Shown: positions 17,084-25,528 of the stretch, in pieces
Numbering within the stretch: the stretch's first letter is position 1
How the letters are laid out: the number at the start of each line of letters is the position of its first letter
IMG/VR virus record: IMGVR_UViG_3300010430_000069
Location: 1 to 50,740 of that record
DNA from: a virus
Direction: 5' to 3' (one strand)
DNA length: 50,740 nucleotides
Notes under the pieces: model-generated
Seen by the model: the letters and a program-made list of their open reading frames with translations, nothing else
What the model was told of the DNA's origin: nothing
Databases searched by the model: none
Program-made: the position numbers and the translations under genes

Positions 17084-20000
17084 TTAGAAAGTTAAACCAG
17101 CACCAAAGTGGTTACACAAGTTCTTAATGCGTACATAAAGCTTGGCTCTCTGCTCTTTACTCAGAGTCTCTTTACCGATAATGATAAGTGGAGTTCTGAA
17201 GGCACCTGTTCCAGCCGGAGAGCCGCTTCTGTTGAGGGTAAATAACCAAAGGTCGTTTACTCCTCCGGGTACACGAATGTTTGTCCCAGATTGAATGGTA
17301 TCTACTGCTGTGGTGTTGGAGTACACTGATTGGTCAGACCAGTCAGACATATCTCCGATGAGAACATTAGGGAAGTAATCAGGGTAGTTTTCTACCCTAC
17401 CTCCATTGCCTCCTCCAGTAGAGTTATTGGCAACAGCTAGCTCAGTGGCAGTGCCTGTAGTTCCTACTCTATAAACAGAGTCATTGACGTTCTTTTCAAC
17501 ACCTACTAACACTTTGTAAGTGCGTTCATCAATTTCGGTAAGCACTGATGCAAAGTACCCAGCATCGACAGGAATGGCATCGTCTAAAAGCCCAGTCTCA
17601 AGATACGAGCTGCTGTCGCCTTTAAGGCCAAGTAAAGTGCCGGTGGCATTGTAGTCACCTGCTGCAAATCCGTTGTTTGTCAACGAACTGCCCGCAGGAC
17701 CATAATACTTAAGCTTCTCAGTAACTCCGTCAAAGCTGCCGCCGAGGAACAAGTAAGCCTCTAGAACAGTGCTCCATAGTCCGTCATCTTGCATACCTTG
17801 CACAAACTCATCGATGGCTTTGGTGTCTGCTTCGTAGTCCGAGAAAGTACCGCCAGCGTCAGAGAACCTAGTAAGGTAATCATTAGTGGCTGAGCGAAAC
17901 TTCTGGATACTGAAGCGAGCTTCGTATTTAGGTTTGACAGTACCAATTACTACGTCACCTGTGGGTTCGCCTTCGGTATAAGGGTCTAGAACTAAGTCGC
18001 CGGGAACAGAGATGTTAGGAGGCAGAGCCTCTACCACTGGAGCAAAGTTTACCTTTGACTCAGCATAGTTATACCAAGGTCCAGCAGGATTGGTCAGTGT
18101 GTTGCCGAGATCGTCGGTGCCATCGGCTGCGAGTGATGCTGGGATTCGGACGTTTTCTAGTGGCGTGTCGGTGGTTGGGTAGTATGGATAGTCCGAAGGA
18201 AAATCTGTCACTCCCTTAACGATCTGCATTTCCCTGTACCAGTACGAAACAGACGCGTCCCCTGTGTAGCTTCCGTTTGCCCGATGTCGCCAGTTGATAA
18301 AGTTATTTGTCCCACCCATCGTTCCGCCGACTTCGCACCGGTAGGTGTTAGGAGCTATTTCGACGATGGACGCATTAACATAACTTCCGCTAAGCGAAGC
18401 GGTGACATTTTCAAAGTCAAACTCAACCGACCCAACACCGTCAGAAGCAACGTGGAGATTGGTTGCCGTTGTTGTGTAAACAACAAACCGAACAGCCCAT
18501 GATGTACTAGCGAGAATTGGATGCCGTACCCTGTGTTGCCCCGTTGTTTCATCTTCGGTAGCAACTTGCCAGTCGCCGGAAGTCGTTACGGTCATATCTA
18601 AGGTTTGCCAGTCGCCATTCGTCGGGTCGCCAAACTCATCCGAATAAAGTGCTTCGTTCCACGCCAAACTGAAACCCTCATCCCAGTTGACGTTTTCCCC
18701 AAGCGTCATCGTGCCCCAGTTCGATGCCGCATTGGTGATGTCGAGCCACGTTTGCGAAACACGTTCACGAACACGGGTTCCAGCACCTTCGGCACATGGG
18801 ACATCAACGACTTTCGTTCCGTCAGTCCAGAATTCGAAATTCGACAACTTACCTTCAAACGGTGCATTTGTGGCTTCCGAGTTTGCACCCAAACGCCATG
18901 CGGTCGAAACATTCAACACGCCAGAAACGGTGTCTGAATACCGTTCAACTTCATCGACATATAGAGTCCGATCCCCACCAGAAACAACAAGCCGAACCGT
19001 GTGATCAGCACCGTCGTTAATCGAATACGAAACCGTTGGTGACGAACTGTTGTGTTGAAATGACAGATTCCCAGAACTGTTTGTCAGAATTCGGAATCCA
19101 TCCGTTCCGCTGTCTCGCCAACCGAAAATTACATAATTTGCAGCAGCCCCTGTCGTGTTCACAACGAAGCTGATTTCATAGTCGGTAACGTCGCCGCTAA
19201 TCACGTTCCCAGTGACATACTGAGAACTCGCACTTGCCAACACCAACGCACTATGTTCAACCACTTCCGGCTTCCACGGACAGATGCCGGTATTGTCAGC
19301 ATCGTTCTCATTGATGTCTTTCGTCAGATCAGTTGACAAGACTGGAAGTAGCGTTCCGATTGGTTGGTCATCAATAGCTTGGAATTCGGTGATTATTGAA
19401 CCGGCTTCGAATTGGAATTCAGCACGATAGTCGGTTCCAATGTCTCCGTATCGGTTCATAAAGATTGTACTGCCCCAAGCGCCAGAGATAGTCCCAGTTC
19501 TGAAGGTAATGAACAATTGAACCCAGTCACCGTCAGTTGCAGCGACACCGTGAGCGAGGGTTACTCCTCCTTTATTCTTAATTCCACTTGTGCTTGTTGT
19601 GTTACTTGTCCAGTTGTACGCGAGCTGGAATCTGTCTCCGGCAAATCCATTTGTGTCAATCTCGAATGTCGATGTGTTTTTTGTTCCCTGCTTAACCCAC
19701 ACCGAGGCGGTATAAATCGAATCAGGAGATGTCGAGTTACTGCCCCATCCAAGTGACGTGTTTACTGAAATGTAGACATGATCTGACAAGCCGGACGTTG
19801 GTTGGTTAAGTAGAACAGCCGTGTTGCCTCCATGCCGGTCGGTTTGCCCTCCAGTAAATTCAGAGTTTCCTGACGTTATCCAAAGCCCAGCACCTGTTGG
19901 ATAATCCCCAAGTGTTAAAGGGATTTGATTTCGAACTGTCGAAAACCCAACAGTGTTGTGGTAGCTGTATGGGATGTCTTGATCGCTGTAGACAGTTGGC

Positions 20001-20797
20001 GAGTTTTGCCAGATGATGTAGTTTTCGTTTCCTGAACAGTCGATCCCGATCACTTGCGAATTATCGTCAAGGTGCCAACGATGATAGATTTCAGAATCAG
20101 GATCGAAATTGGGGTTTGTTCCAGATAAACCAAACGTTCGAATAAACTCTAGTTCGGATGCCGACAATGCACGGTTGACGATGCCACAATCGAACAGTTT
20201 TCCGTTGTGATAATTCGACAGACCGCCGCCACCAATATTGGAACACCCGAAACCATAATTTTCATCTGTCGTGGCAACCGTTGCTGACGTTGCAGATGAG
20301 GTCGATTCTGAATCTCCATTGACGTACATAATGTGGTCCTGAAGATTGTCCCCGTCTAACACCACTGCCCAAAAGAACCATTCACCAACAGTGCAAACAA
20401 GTGACGATTCGTAGAAGTTGCTGTTTATCTCAACACGAAGAACATCTGAAACAGAAACAGCCCGGACAGCCCATCTTTGGCTTGCTGTGCTTGGGTGCCC
20501 CATGTTGAAAAAGCTGTTATTCGTTGAAGCGTCACGCTTCGCCCATCCCCAAACAGTTCGGTTCTGCGAACCACTGATTCCAAGATTGTCAATCGTTCCA
20601 TATTGGCTCGATCCGTTCAGTTCAATCGCATACTTCGGAACTAGGTCACGATCTGTACCCAGACCTACACGCTCGTCTTTCAGAGTATTGTCGGACTGTA
20701 TTCCTTGGTTTACAAGCCATGCACCTTCGCTATTATCTACGGTCAGCAGCTTGTTTGAGCCGGGGATTCCCAGCAATTTGCCGATGGTACTTGGCAT
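17084..20797 (-). CDS. Giant fibre/adhesin with LamG-type and carbohydrate-binding-like domains
   Basis: The 1237-residue protein contains repeated beta-sandwich modules. LamG/concanavalin-like domains are visible at about residues 55-230 (GSSQYGTIDNLGISGSQN ... LFDCGIVNRALSASELEFI) and 530-690 (ALVLASASSQYVTGNVISGD ... FEGKLSNFEFWTDG). CBM-like jelly rolls are likely at about 300-480 and 720-880 (ending AEFQFEAG and SYWYREMQIVKGV). The end (IIIGKETLSKEQRAKLY) looks like a further module. These domains bind glycans, so this is the likely receptor-binding fibre. The stretch around 18.15-20.7 kb uses a different codon style from neighbouring genes, as in exchanged host-range modules. Confidence 0.75.
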   Translation of the reverse strand: MPSTIGKLLGIPGSNKLLTVDNSEGAWLVNQGIQSDNTLKDERVGLGTDRDLVPKYAIELNGSSQYGTIDNLGISGSQNRTVWGWAKRDASTNNSFFNMGHPSTASQRWAVRAVSVSDVLRVEINSNFYESSLVCTVGEWFFWAVVLDGDNLQDHIMYVNGDSESTSSATSATVATTDENYGFGCSNIGGGGLSNYHNGKLFDCGIVNRALSASELEFIRTFGLSGTNPNFDPDSEIYHRWHLDDNSQVIGIDCSGNENYIIWQNSPTVYSDQDIPYSYHNTVGFSTVRNQIPLTLGDYPTGAGLWITSGNSEFTGGQTDRHGGNTAVLLNQPTSGLSDHVYISVNTSLGWGSNSTSPDSIYTASVWVKQGTKNTSTFEIDTNGFAGDRFQLAYNWTSNTTSTSGIKNKGGVTLAHGVAATDGDWVQLFITFRTGTISGAWGSTIFMNRYGDIGTDYRAEFQFEAGSIITEFQAIDDQPIGTLLPVLSTDLTKDINENDADNTGICPWKPEVVEHSALVLASASSQYVTGNVISGDVTDYEISFVVNTTGAAANYVIFGWRDSGTDGFRILTNSSGNLSFQHNSSSPTVSYSINDGADHTVRLVVSGGDRTLYVDEVERYSDTVSGVLNVSTAWRLGANSEATNAPFEGKLSNFEFWTDGTKVVDVPCAEGAGTRVRERVSQTWLDITNAASNWGTMTLGENVNWDEGFSLAWNEALYSDEFGDPTNGDWQTLDMTVTTSGDWQVATEDETTGQHRVRHPILASTSWAVRFVVYTTTATNLHVASDGVGSVEFDFENVTASLSGSYVNASIVEIAPNTYRCEVGGTMGGTNNFINWRHRANGSYTGDASVSYWYREMQIVKGVTDFPSDYPYYPTTDTPLENVRIPASLAADGTDDLGNTLTNPAGPWYNYAESKVNFAPVVEALPPNISVPGDLVLDPYTEGEPTGDVVIGTVKPKYEARFSIQKFRSATNDYLTRFSDAGGTFSDYEADTKAIDEFVQGMQDDGLWSTVLEAYLFLGGSFDGVTEKLKYYGPAGSSLTNNGFAAGDYNATGTLLGLKGDSSSYLETGLLDDAIPVDAGYFASVLTEIDERTYKVLVGVEKNVNDSVYRVGTTGTATELAVANNSTGGGNGGRVENYPDYFPNVLIGDMSDWSDQSVYSNTTAVDTIQSGTNIRVPGGVNDLWLFTLNRSGSPAGTGAFRTPLIIIGKETLSKEQRAKLYVRIKNLCNHFGAGLTF

Positions 20798-20808
20798 GTA
20801 AAGGTTCC

Positions 20809-21630
20809 TTATTCGTCCTGAGGAAGCTCCTCAAGCATTTTTCCAATGACGTAAGGCTTTTCCCCAATAATGATTGGTGTTTTCTTGAAGGTACCCTTTA
20901 TGAACTGGGTACATTGAGGATTAGCAATTTCTTTTCGCACCTCATCAGTAAAGACAATAGGTGCTCCGACTTTTAATACTCTCTCGTCCTGCTCAATAAA
21001 CTCGGAGGCTTGCTCAAACGAGTACATTCCAAGGATGTTAATCCCTTGCCAGAACGATGAACGTTGAACACTGAAGAACCTGCAATATTCATCGTTTAGG
21101 TACCATCGATCAGCGGACATATCATGAATCCAGGCAGGACCTGAGAAGACATTATTGAAAACTTGCTCAAGTAATGTCTTACTATCGGTGATGGCTGGGT
21201 TTTCCTCATAGAACCGAATTAGGTTCTTGCATTCTTCTAGATCATCTCTGCACCCAGCTACCGCGGTATTGAGATCAGCGTTCGCCTGGATCAATACCTT
21301 AATTTGCTCTGCCATTTGCTCAAAGGTAGATTTGTTTTGCTCTTTGAGCTCTCGGTAATAATCAATCATTACCTGATGTTCTGATTTCTTGAGCTCGGCC
21401 TGCATTTCTGCCTTTACCTTCTCAATTTCACGAGCCTTATCTACTTCTTTCTGAAGGAGCTCATTTTCATACTCTGCTTTTTTCTTTTTGGCTTCCTGCC
21501 GTTCCTTGTACCAAAAACCGACTCCTGTGATTATACTACTGAGAATAATTCCCCCAATAGTTACCCATGGAATTGATCCGTCCGGATTTGCTTGTAATGG
21601 GATTTCGGTTTGGGCTAGTAGTTCAAACAT
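20809..21630 (-). CDS. Membrane-anchored coiled-coil protein with PAS-like domain
   Basis: The 273-residue protein has one membrane segment (WVTIGGIILSSIITGVGFWY, about residues 22-41) and a long coiled coil (about 45-140, Lys/Glu-rich). It ends in a C-terminal domain of about 105 residues resembling PAS: PAWIHDMSADRWYLNDEYCR, FFSVQRSSFWQGINILGMY, then a helix and beta strands ending KPYVIGKML. PAS folds sense ligands or mediate contacts. It is the first gene of the late operon after the long leader. A role in host sensing, lysis timing or injection is open; the PAS call is by pattern and needs a profile search. Confidence 0.6.
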   Translation of the reverse strand: MFELLAQTEIPLQANPDGSIPWVTIGGIILSSIITGVGFWYKERQEAKKKKAEYENELLQKEVDKAREIEKVKAEMQAELKKSEHQVMIDYYRELKEQNKSTFEQMAEQIKVLIQANADLNTAVAGCRDDLEECKNLIRFYEENPAITDSKTLLEQVFNNVFSGPAWIHDMSADRWYLNDEYCRFFSVQRSSFWQGINILGMYSFEQASEFIEQDERVLKVGAPIVFTDEVRKEIANPQCTQFIKGTFKKTPIIIGEKPYVIGKMLEELPQDE

Positions 21631-21639
21631 GGTGATGAC

Positions 21640-22340
21640 CTATATTGGGCCGGCGAGGGGCGTAACTTATTTACTGTTAGGACAAAAAGAATGCCTCGTG
21701 CTGCAGGTATACAAAGGTGGGCAACCCAGATTTGATTACAACTGAGTATGCTAGGCAGAAAAAGAGCGAAGCGAATGAGAAATCCGACTTGGTTTTTACC
21801 AATAGGGTATCAAGGAAAAGAACATGGTGTGACAAGCGTCGAGCTGTCACTACATACTCTGATTGGGAACCTGTTGGGCGTTCACTACATCCCAGGTGAT
21901 ACACCGGGCTACGATACGTAGCTCTGTATTATCTTAGGCTACGCGAAAGCGGCTCCCGCCTGCTTTATCTCTGTAGGTAGTGGATCCTATATTGGAGAAC
22001 CTGTCGGTTTTTTCACTTACACTTCGTTCCAGTTAGTATTACTAGGCGTAGCCAGGCTTTTGTTAAAAGCTAGGCTTGCCAGGCAACCTTACGATTGCAA
22101 AGCAATACCGGATGACCATTAGATAAGACGTTCGTCCCATGGTCATAAAAAAGGTGTTAGAGCACCGTAAAACTCTCTTGGAAAACACCATATCAACAGG
22201 TGTCACCGGGTTACTCCCGTAGGGGTTGGCTGGGTTCTGATTACCACCAGCACTGTTTTCCTCAATCTTACTCACGACCCTTTTGAGCGGGCAGATAGTC
22301 ACTGGTAAGATACTTGTGACTGTCCAAAGTAGAGATGGAC
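21640..22340 (-). ncRNA. Stem-loop-rich, gene-poor late leader; candidate large structured RNA
   Basis: About 700 bases lie between the minus promoter at 22347-22375 and the first late gene. No convincing gene is seen on either strand. Many local inverted repeats are present. Read on the minus strand these include AGTCAC/GTGACT, ATGACCAT/ATGGTCAT (8 bp), ATTGC/GCAAT, CTTTT/AAAAG, CGTAGC/GCTACG, GTGAC/GTCAC and TTGGT/ACCAA. An attenuator-like stem with six Ts lies inside. This density suggests a folded RNA, like the large ornate RNAs of phages (GOLLD, ROOL), or a complex leader. The strand is inferred from the promoter. Confidence 0.45.
22147..22189 (-). terminator. Terminator/attenuator-like hairpin inside the late leader
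   Basis: On the minus strand GGTGTT pairs with AACACC, with an inner AGAG/CTCT helix, followed directly by six Ts. It lies about 150-190 bases after the predicted transcription start. It could therefore end a short RNA or act as an attenuation point controlling late expression. Confidence 0.55.
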
Positions 22341-22346
22341 GCTAAC

Positions 22347-22375
22347 ATTATACCAATCGGTAGATATTAGGTCAA
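22347..22375 (-). promoter_or_regulatory. Late-side sigma70-type promoter
   Basis: On the minus strand: TTGACC (22375-22370), a 17-base spacer, then TATAAT (22352-22347). This is a near-perfect housekeeping promoter pointing at the leader and the structural operon. Transcription should begin near 22340. Confidence 0.85.
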
Positions 22376-22401
22376 GCAGAAAACGGAATATTAGAGAATT
22401 T

Positions 22402-22440
22402 TAAAGAAAAAACCCTCAAAGGATGATCCCCTGAGGGTTT
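22402..22440 (-). terminator. Terminator between the divergent promoters
   Basis: A 9-bp stem (AAACCCTCA / TGAGGGTTT) is followed on the minus strand by TTTCTTTAA. It would stop leftward transcription arriving from the right before it reaches the late promoter, insulating that promoter. No clear T-tract exists on the plus strand. Confidence 0.75.
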
Positions 22441-22535
22441 AGCTGCTCGTAACATAAGTGCCAGGCTGTGAATAATTCCCAGAGCGTAGAGTTCGGGTCG
22501 GTTTGACCAATTTTGGGAATTTTCTTGAAAACTAG

Positions 22536-22564
22536 TTGACTTATTTTCCGCAGTTCGGTATAAT
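22536..22564 (+). promoter_or_regulatory. Promoter for the rightward metabolic operon
   Basis: TTGACT (22536-22541), a 17-base spacer, then TATAAT (22559-22564). The RNA start should be near 22571, giving a leader of about 130 bases before the first gene. A small dyad (GTAGGA / TCCCAC with one mismatch) lies at the start site. Confidence 0.85.
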
Positions 22565-22703
22565 GTAGGAAAATCCCACAAAATGCCATAAAAGCCGGGC
22601 CTCTACTTGTTAGTACGCCCTTAGACGAGCAAATCTACAAGAAACCGAGAAATTTCTGTATTTTCTCCATTTTTCTCTAAACTCTAGCTTTGGGTGCTAT
22701 TTT

Positions 22704-23195
22704 GTGACTCTTCTGCAGGAAATTAACAAACAATTCGGCAATTGGGACTCTTTCTACGAAATACATGAGTCCTTCATTCGTCAAAAGTTCTCCGAGACTA
22801 CCAGGTCGCCAAAAACAGGCGATGCTTATGATACCGCTTTAGCTGAGGGGTACATTCGCTGTTGCTCACAAGATCCAGATGTATCTATGGAAATTCACGA
22901 GCAATTCGCCCGCATGGTTATTGGTGGTCATAATGCTGAGCGATCCAGGGAAAACCGTCACCGCTTTCGACAAACCTCCCGGGATGAGTTGAATTACCAC
23001 ACCGCTGATGTACACCAAGTTAGAAGCTACCACGCCAAGATTGAAGAGCTGGAAGCTAAACTAAACCCTACTGAGTACAAGGTGGCTATGTATTTCTTTG
23101 TTCACGAGTGGACACGCACCCAAATAGCCAAAGAATTGAATATCGATTCACGAAAAGTTTCTTCCATCATTTCCCACGTAAAGAAAATTGCTTAA
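22704..23195 (+). CDS. Sigma-region-4-like DNA-binding protein
   Basis: The 163-residue protein begins at a GTG. Its C-terminal 50 residues (LNPTEYKVAMYFFVHEWTRT, QIAKELNIDSRKVSSIISHV) form a helix-turn-helix of the sigma70 region 4 / LuxR type. The N-terminal part is helical and contains a possible coiled coil near 105-118. As first gene of the plus operon it may be a transcription factor redirecting host RNA polymerase, for example to late genes. A complete sigma factor is not present (no clear region 2). It is followed directly, without a gap, by the reductase gene. Confidence 0.65.
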   Translation: MTLLQEINKQFGNWDSFYEIHESFIRQKFSETTRSPKTGDAYDTALAEGYIRCCSQDPDVSMEIHEQFARMVIGGHNAERSRENRHRFRQTSRDELNYHTADVHQVRSYHAKIEELEAKLNPTEYKVAMYFFVHEWTRTQIAKELNIDSRKVSSIISHVKKIA

Positions 23196-25079
23196 ATGTC
23201 TGACGTATCAAATCAGATTCTCTCCGATATCACAGTCTGGATGAAATATTCTCGGTATCTTCCAAACAAGCGTAGGCGTGAAACTTGGGAAGAGCTGGTA
23301 ACTAGCAACAAAGAGATGCACCAGCGAAAATACCCTGAGATCTCCGATGAGATTGAGGAAGCATACAAGTTTGTCTACGAGAAGAAAGTTCTTCCGTCGA
23401 TGCGATCCATGCAGTTTGCTGGTAAGCCGATTGAGGTTAATCCTGCTCGGATCTATAACTGCTCATTCTTACCCGCGGACTCACCAGATGCTTTTGCCGA
23501 GATTATGTTTCTCTTGCTAGGTGGCACTGGTGTAGGTTTCTCGGTCCAGAAAGCCCACGTACGCCGTCTTCCTCCTGTCATGGGTCCTCTACGACCTGAA
23601 GGACGTAAACGGGCTAAGAGGTATCTTGTAGGCGATTCTATTGAGGGTTGGGCTGACGCTGTAAAGGTACTGGTAGAATCATATTTCTACTCCAAACCAG
23701 AAATCGATTTCGACTTCAGCGACATTCGCTCTAAGGGTACGCAGCTTGTCACAAGTGGTGGTAAGGCTCCTGGTCCCGAACCTCTACGATTATGCCTCAC
23801 GCATATCAAGAGTATTCTTGAAAATGCTATCCAGGAGCGTGGTCCTGGAACAAAGCTGAAGCCAATTGAAGTACATGACATTATCTGCCTAATCGCAGAT
23901 GCTGTTCTGGCTGGTGGTATTCGACGAGCCGCTTTGATCTCCCTGTTCTCCAAAGACGATAAGGAAATGCTGTTTTGTAAGTCAGGAGCTTGGTGGGAAA
24001 AAGCACCATGGCGAGGACGTGCCAACAATTCTGCTGTTTTTGTTCGGTCTCGGGCCAAGAAAGAGGACTTCGATGACTTTTGGGAAGTCGTCAAGAACTC
24101 TGGATCCGGGGAACCAGGAATCTATTTTACCAATGATGCGAGCTGGGGAACTAATCCCTGCGTAGAAATTGGTCTCCGTCCATTCCAAATGTGCAACCTG
24201 ACTGAGATCAACGCAGGGTGTATTGAAACTCAGGAAGACCTAAACAATGCTGCTCGGGCAGCTTCGTTCATTGGTACACTGCAGGCCGGCTACACTGATT
24301 TCCACTACTTGCGTGATGAATGGCAAGAAACCTGTGAGAAAGATGCGTTGATTGGTGTGTCAATGACAGGCATTTGCTCTGGCAATGTCTTGAGCTTGGA
24401 TACCACAGAGGCAGCCAATGTAGTAACTCAAGAAAATGCACGAGTAGCCAAGCTAATTGGAATTAACCCAGCTGCTCGATGCTGTTGTGTTAAGCCAGCC
24501 GGTACCACTAGTTTGACATTGGGAACGTCATCTGGAATTCACGCTTGGCACAATTATTTCTACCTTCGACGAATTCGTGTTAACAAGAACGAAGCCATCT
24601 ATAAGTACTTGTTGAGGCATCATCCAGAGCTTGTAGAAGATGAGTCGTTCGATCCACTGAACACCGCGGTAATCACTATTCCTCAGAAGGCTCCAGAAGG
24701 GGCTATTCTGCGACATGAAGCTGCCCTTGAAACATTGGCACGGGTCAAACACTTTGCCACTTCCTGGGTTAAGCCTGGTCACAGAACTGGAGTTAATGGA
24801 CACAACGTAAGTTGCACCATTAGTGTCAAGGACGATGAATGGGACTCTGTTGGATCCTGGATGTGGAAGAATCGAGAGCATTACAATGGAATTGCTGTTC
24901 TTCCTTACGATGGTGGTACCTACGTACAAGCTCCATTCGAAGATTGCGACAAAAAGACCTTTGAAAAGCTATCCAAGTCTCTCACAGCTATTGATCTAAC
25001 CAAGATCAGGGAAACTCAGGATAACACCAACCTAGCTGGAGAGATTGCTTGTGGACCACAAGGCTGTGAAATTAAGTAA
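23196..25079 (+). CDS. nrdJ: Adenosylcobalamin-dependent (class II) ribonucleotide reductase
   Basis: The 627-residue protein reduces ribonucleotides to deoxyribonucleotides with vitamin B12 coenzyme. Diagnostic segments include the first active-site Cys in RIYNCSFLP, GGTGVGFSVQ, GGIRRAALISLFS, and the thiyl-radical Cys with Asn and Glu in TNPCVEIGL. Further ones are FQMCNLTEIN, KPAGTTSLTLGTSSGIHAW, and a C-terminal redox pair in ACGPQGCEIK. It resembles the monomeric Lactobacillus type and is shorter, as many phage forms are. It supplies DNA precursors together with ThyA, dNMP kinase and the nucleotidase encoded downstream. Confidence 0.93.
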   Translation: MSDVSNQILSDITVWMKYSRYLPNKRRRETWEELVTSNKEMHQRKYPEISDEIEEAYKFVYEKKVLPSMRSMQFAGKPIEVNPARIYNCSFLPADSPDAFAEIMFLLLGGTGVGFSVQKAHVRRLPPVMGPLRPEGRKRAKRYLVGDSIEGWADAVKVLVESYFYSKPEIDFDFSDIRSKGTQLVTSGGKAPGPEPLRLCLTHIKSILENAIQERGPGTKLKPIEVHDIICLIADAVLAGGIRRAALISLFSKDDKEMLFCKSGAWWEKAPWRGRANNSAVFVRSRAKKEDFDDFWEVVKNSGSGEPGIYFTNDASWGTNPCVEIGLRPFQMCNLTEINAGCIETQEDLNNAARAASFIGTLQAGYTDFHYLRDEWQETCEKDALIGVSMTGICSGNVLSLDTTEAANVVTQENARVAKLIGINPAARCCCVKPAGTTSLTLGTSSGIHAWHNYFYLRRIRVNKNEAIYKYLLRHHPELVEDESFDPLNTAVITIPQKAPEGAILRHEAALETLARVKHFATSWVKPGHRTGVNGHNVSCTISVKDDEWDSVGSWMWKNREHYNGIAVLPYDGGTYVQAPFEDCDKKTFEKLSKSLTAIDLTKIRETQDNTNLAGEIACGPQGCEIK

Positions 25080-25179
25080 GGAATTTTTACTTTCCCGCGG
25101 ATCTTGCTGCGGAAATCAATGTTCCAATTGTCCATACGTGCCGCGGCACGAGAAGGGTAGTACGAAAACAAATGAGTGA
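25051..25179 (+). CDS. Small CCGNxCxxCPY cysteine protein
   Basis: A 42-residue frame overlaps the end of the reductase gene and the start of the next gene. It starts at a GTG with GGAGAG 7 bases upstream (a GTG at 25066 is the alternative). It encodes ...FLLSRGSCCGNQCSNCPYVP, then RHEKGSTKTNE. The CCGN-C-CPY motif is shared with a family of very short proteins of unknown function (I recall DUF5522) and is probably a metal- or redox-binding knuckle. Its place directly after the reductase suggests a link to thiol or metal handling, which is inference. Confidence 0.6.
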   Translation: MDHKAVKLSKEFLLSRGSCCGNQCSNCPYVPRHEKGSTKTNE

Positions 25180-25528
25180 CGAACCAGTGATCTATCGATG
25201 TTTTTTCAATCGTAGACAAAGGCAGTTTATTGACTGTGATCATGTTTTTTCCAGCATCAAAGATTCTTTAGCAGAAGCTGGAATAAAATTTACTGAAGTA
25301 GAAAACCAGACTCTCTACTTTCCAGTTAAACACACTCAAGTGGAGGACCTCAAGAAACGAGGAATCTTTGTTGTTATGTATGAACAGAATTACTGCATTG
25401 CTACCCAGCAGTTGGTATTGGACGTTCATTCGACTGAAAAGACTCCAGAAGAAATCGATGAACTCACCCAACATCAGATGACATCGATCATGATTTATCA
25501 ACGTATCAACTTCGAGCGAGATCTTTAA
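25172..25528 (+). CDS. Unknown small protein
   Basis: A 118-residue protein with mixed alpha/beta character (FFNRRQRQFIDCDHVFSSIK, GIFVVMYEQNYCIATQQLVL). It begins inside the stop region of the small cysteine protein, and its last base is shared with the start of the exonuclease gene. No family recognised. Position in the nucleotide-metabolism block is the only hint. Confidence 0.6.
   Translation: MSDEPVIYRCFFNRRQRQFIDCDHVFSSIKDSLAEAGIKFTEVENQTLYFPVKHTQVEDLKKRGIFVVMYEQNYCIATQQLVLDVHSTEKTPEEIDELTQHQMTSIMIYQRINFERDL

Noticed and set aside
20809-21630. Spanin (inner-membrane Rz type)
   Set aside because: A coiled coil after a membrane helix fits, but the PAS-like C-terminus and the position far from lysis genes do not.
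21677-21904. 75-residue frames on both strands in the structured leader
   Set aside because: Overlapping opposite frames without ribosome sites or recognisable domains.
22063-22302. 79-residue frame on the minus strand in the structured leader
   Set aside because: Odd composition, no ribosome site, and it runs through several perfect hairpins; better explained as structured RNA.
22704-23195. Complete sigma factor
   Set aside because: Only a region-4-like helix-turn-helix is visible; no region 2 pattern.
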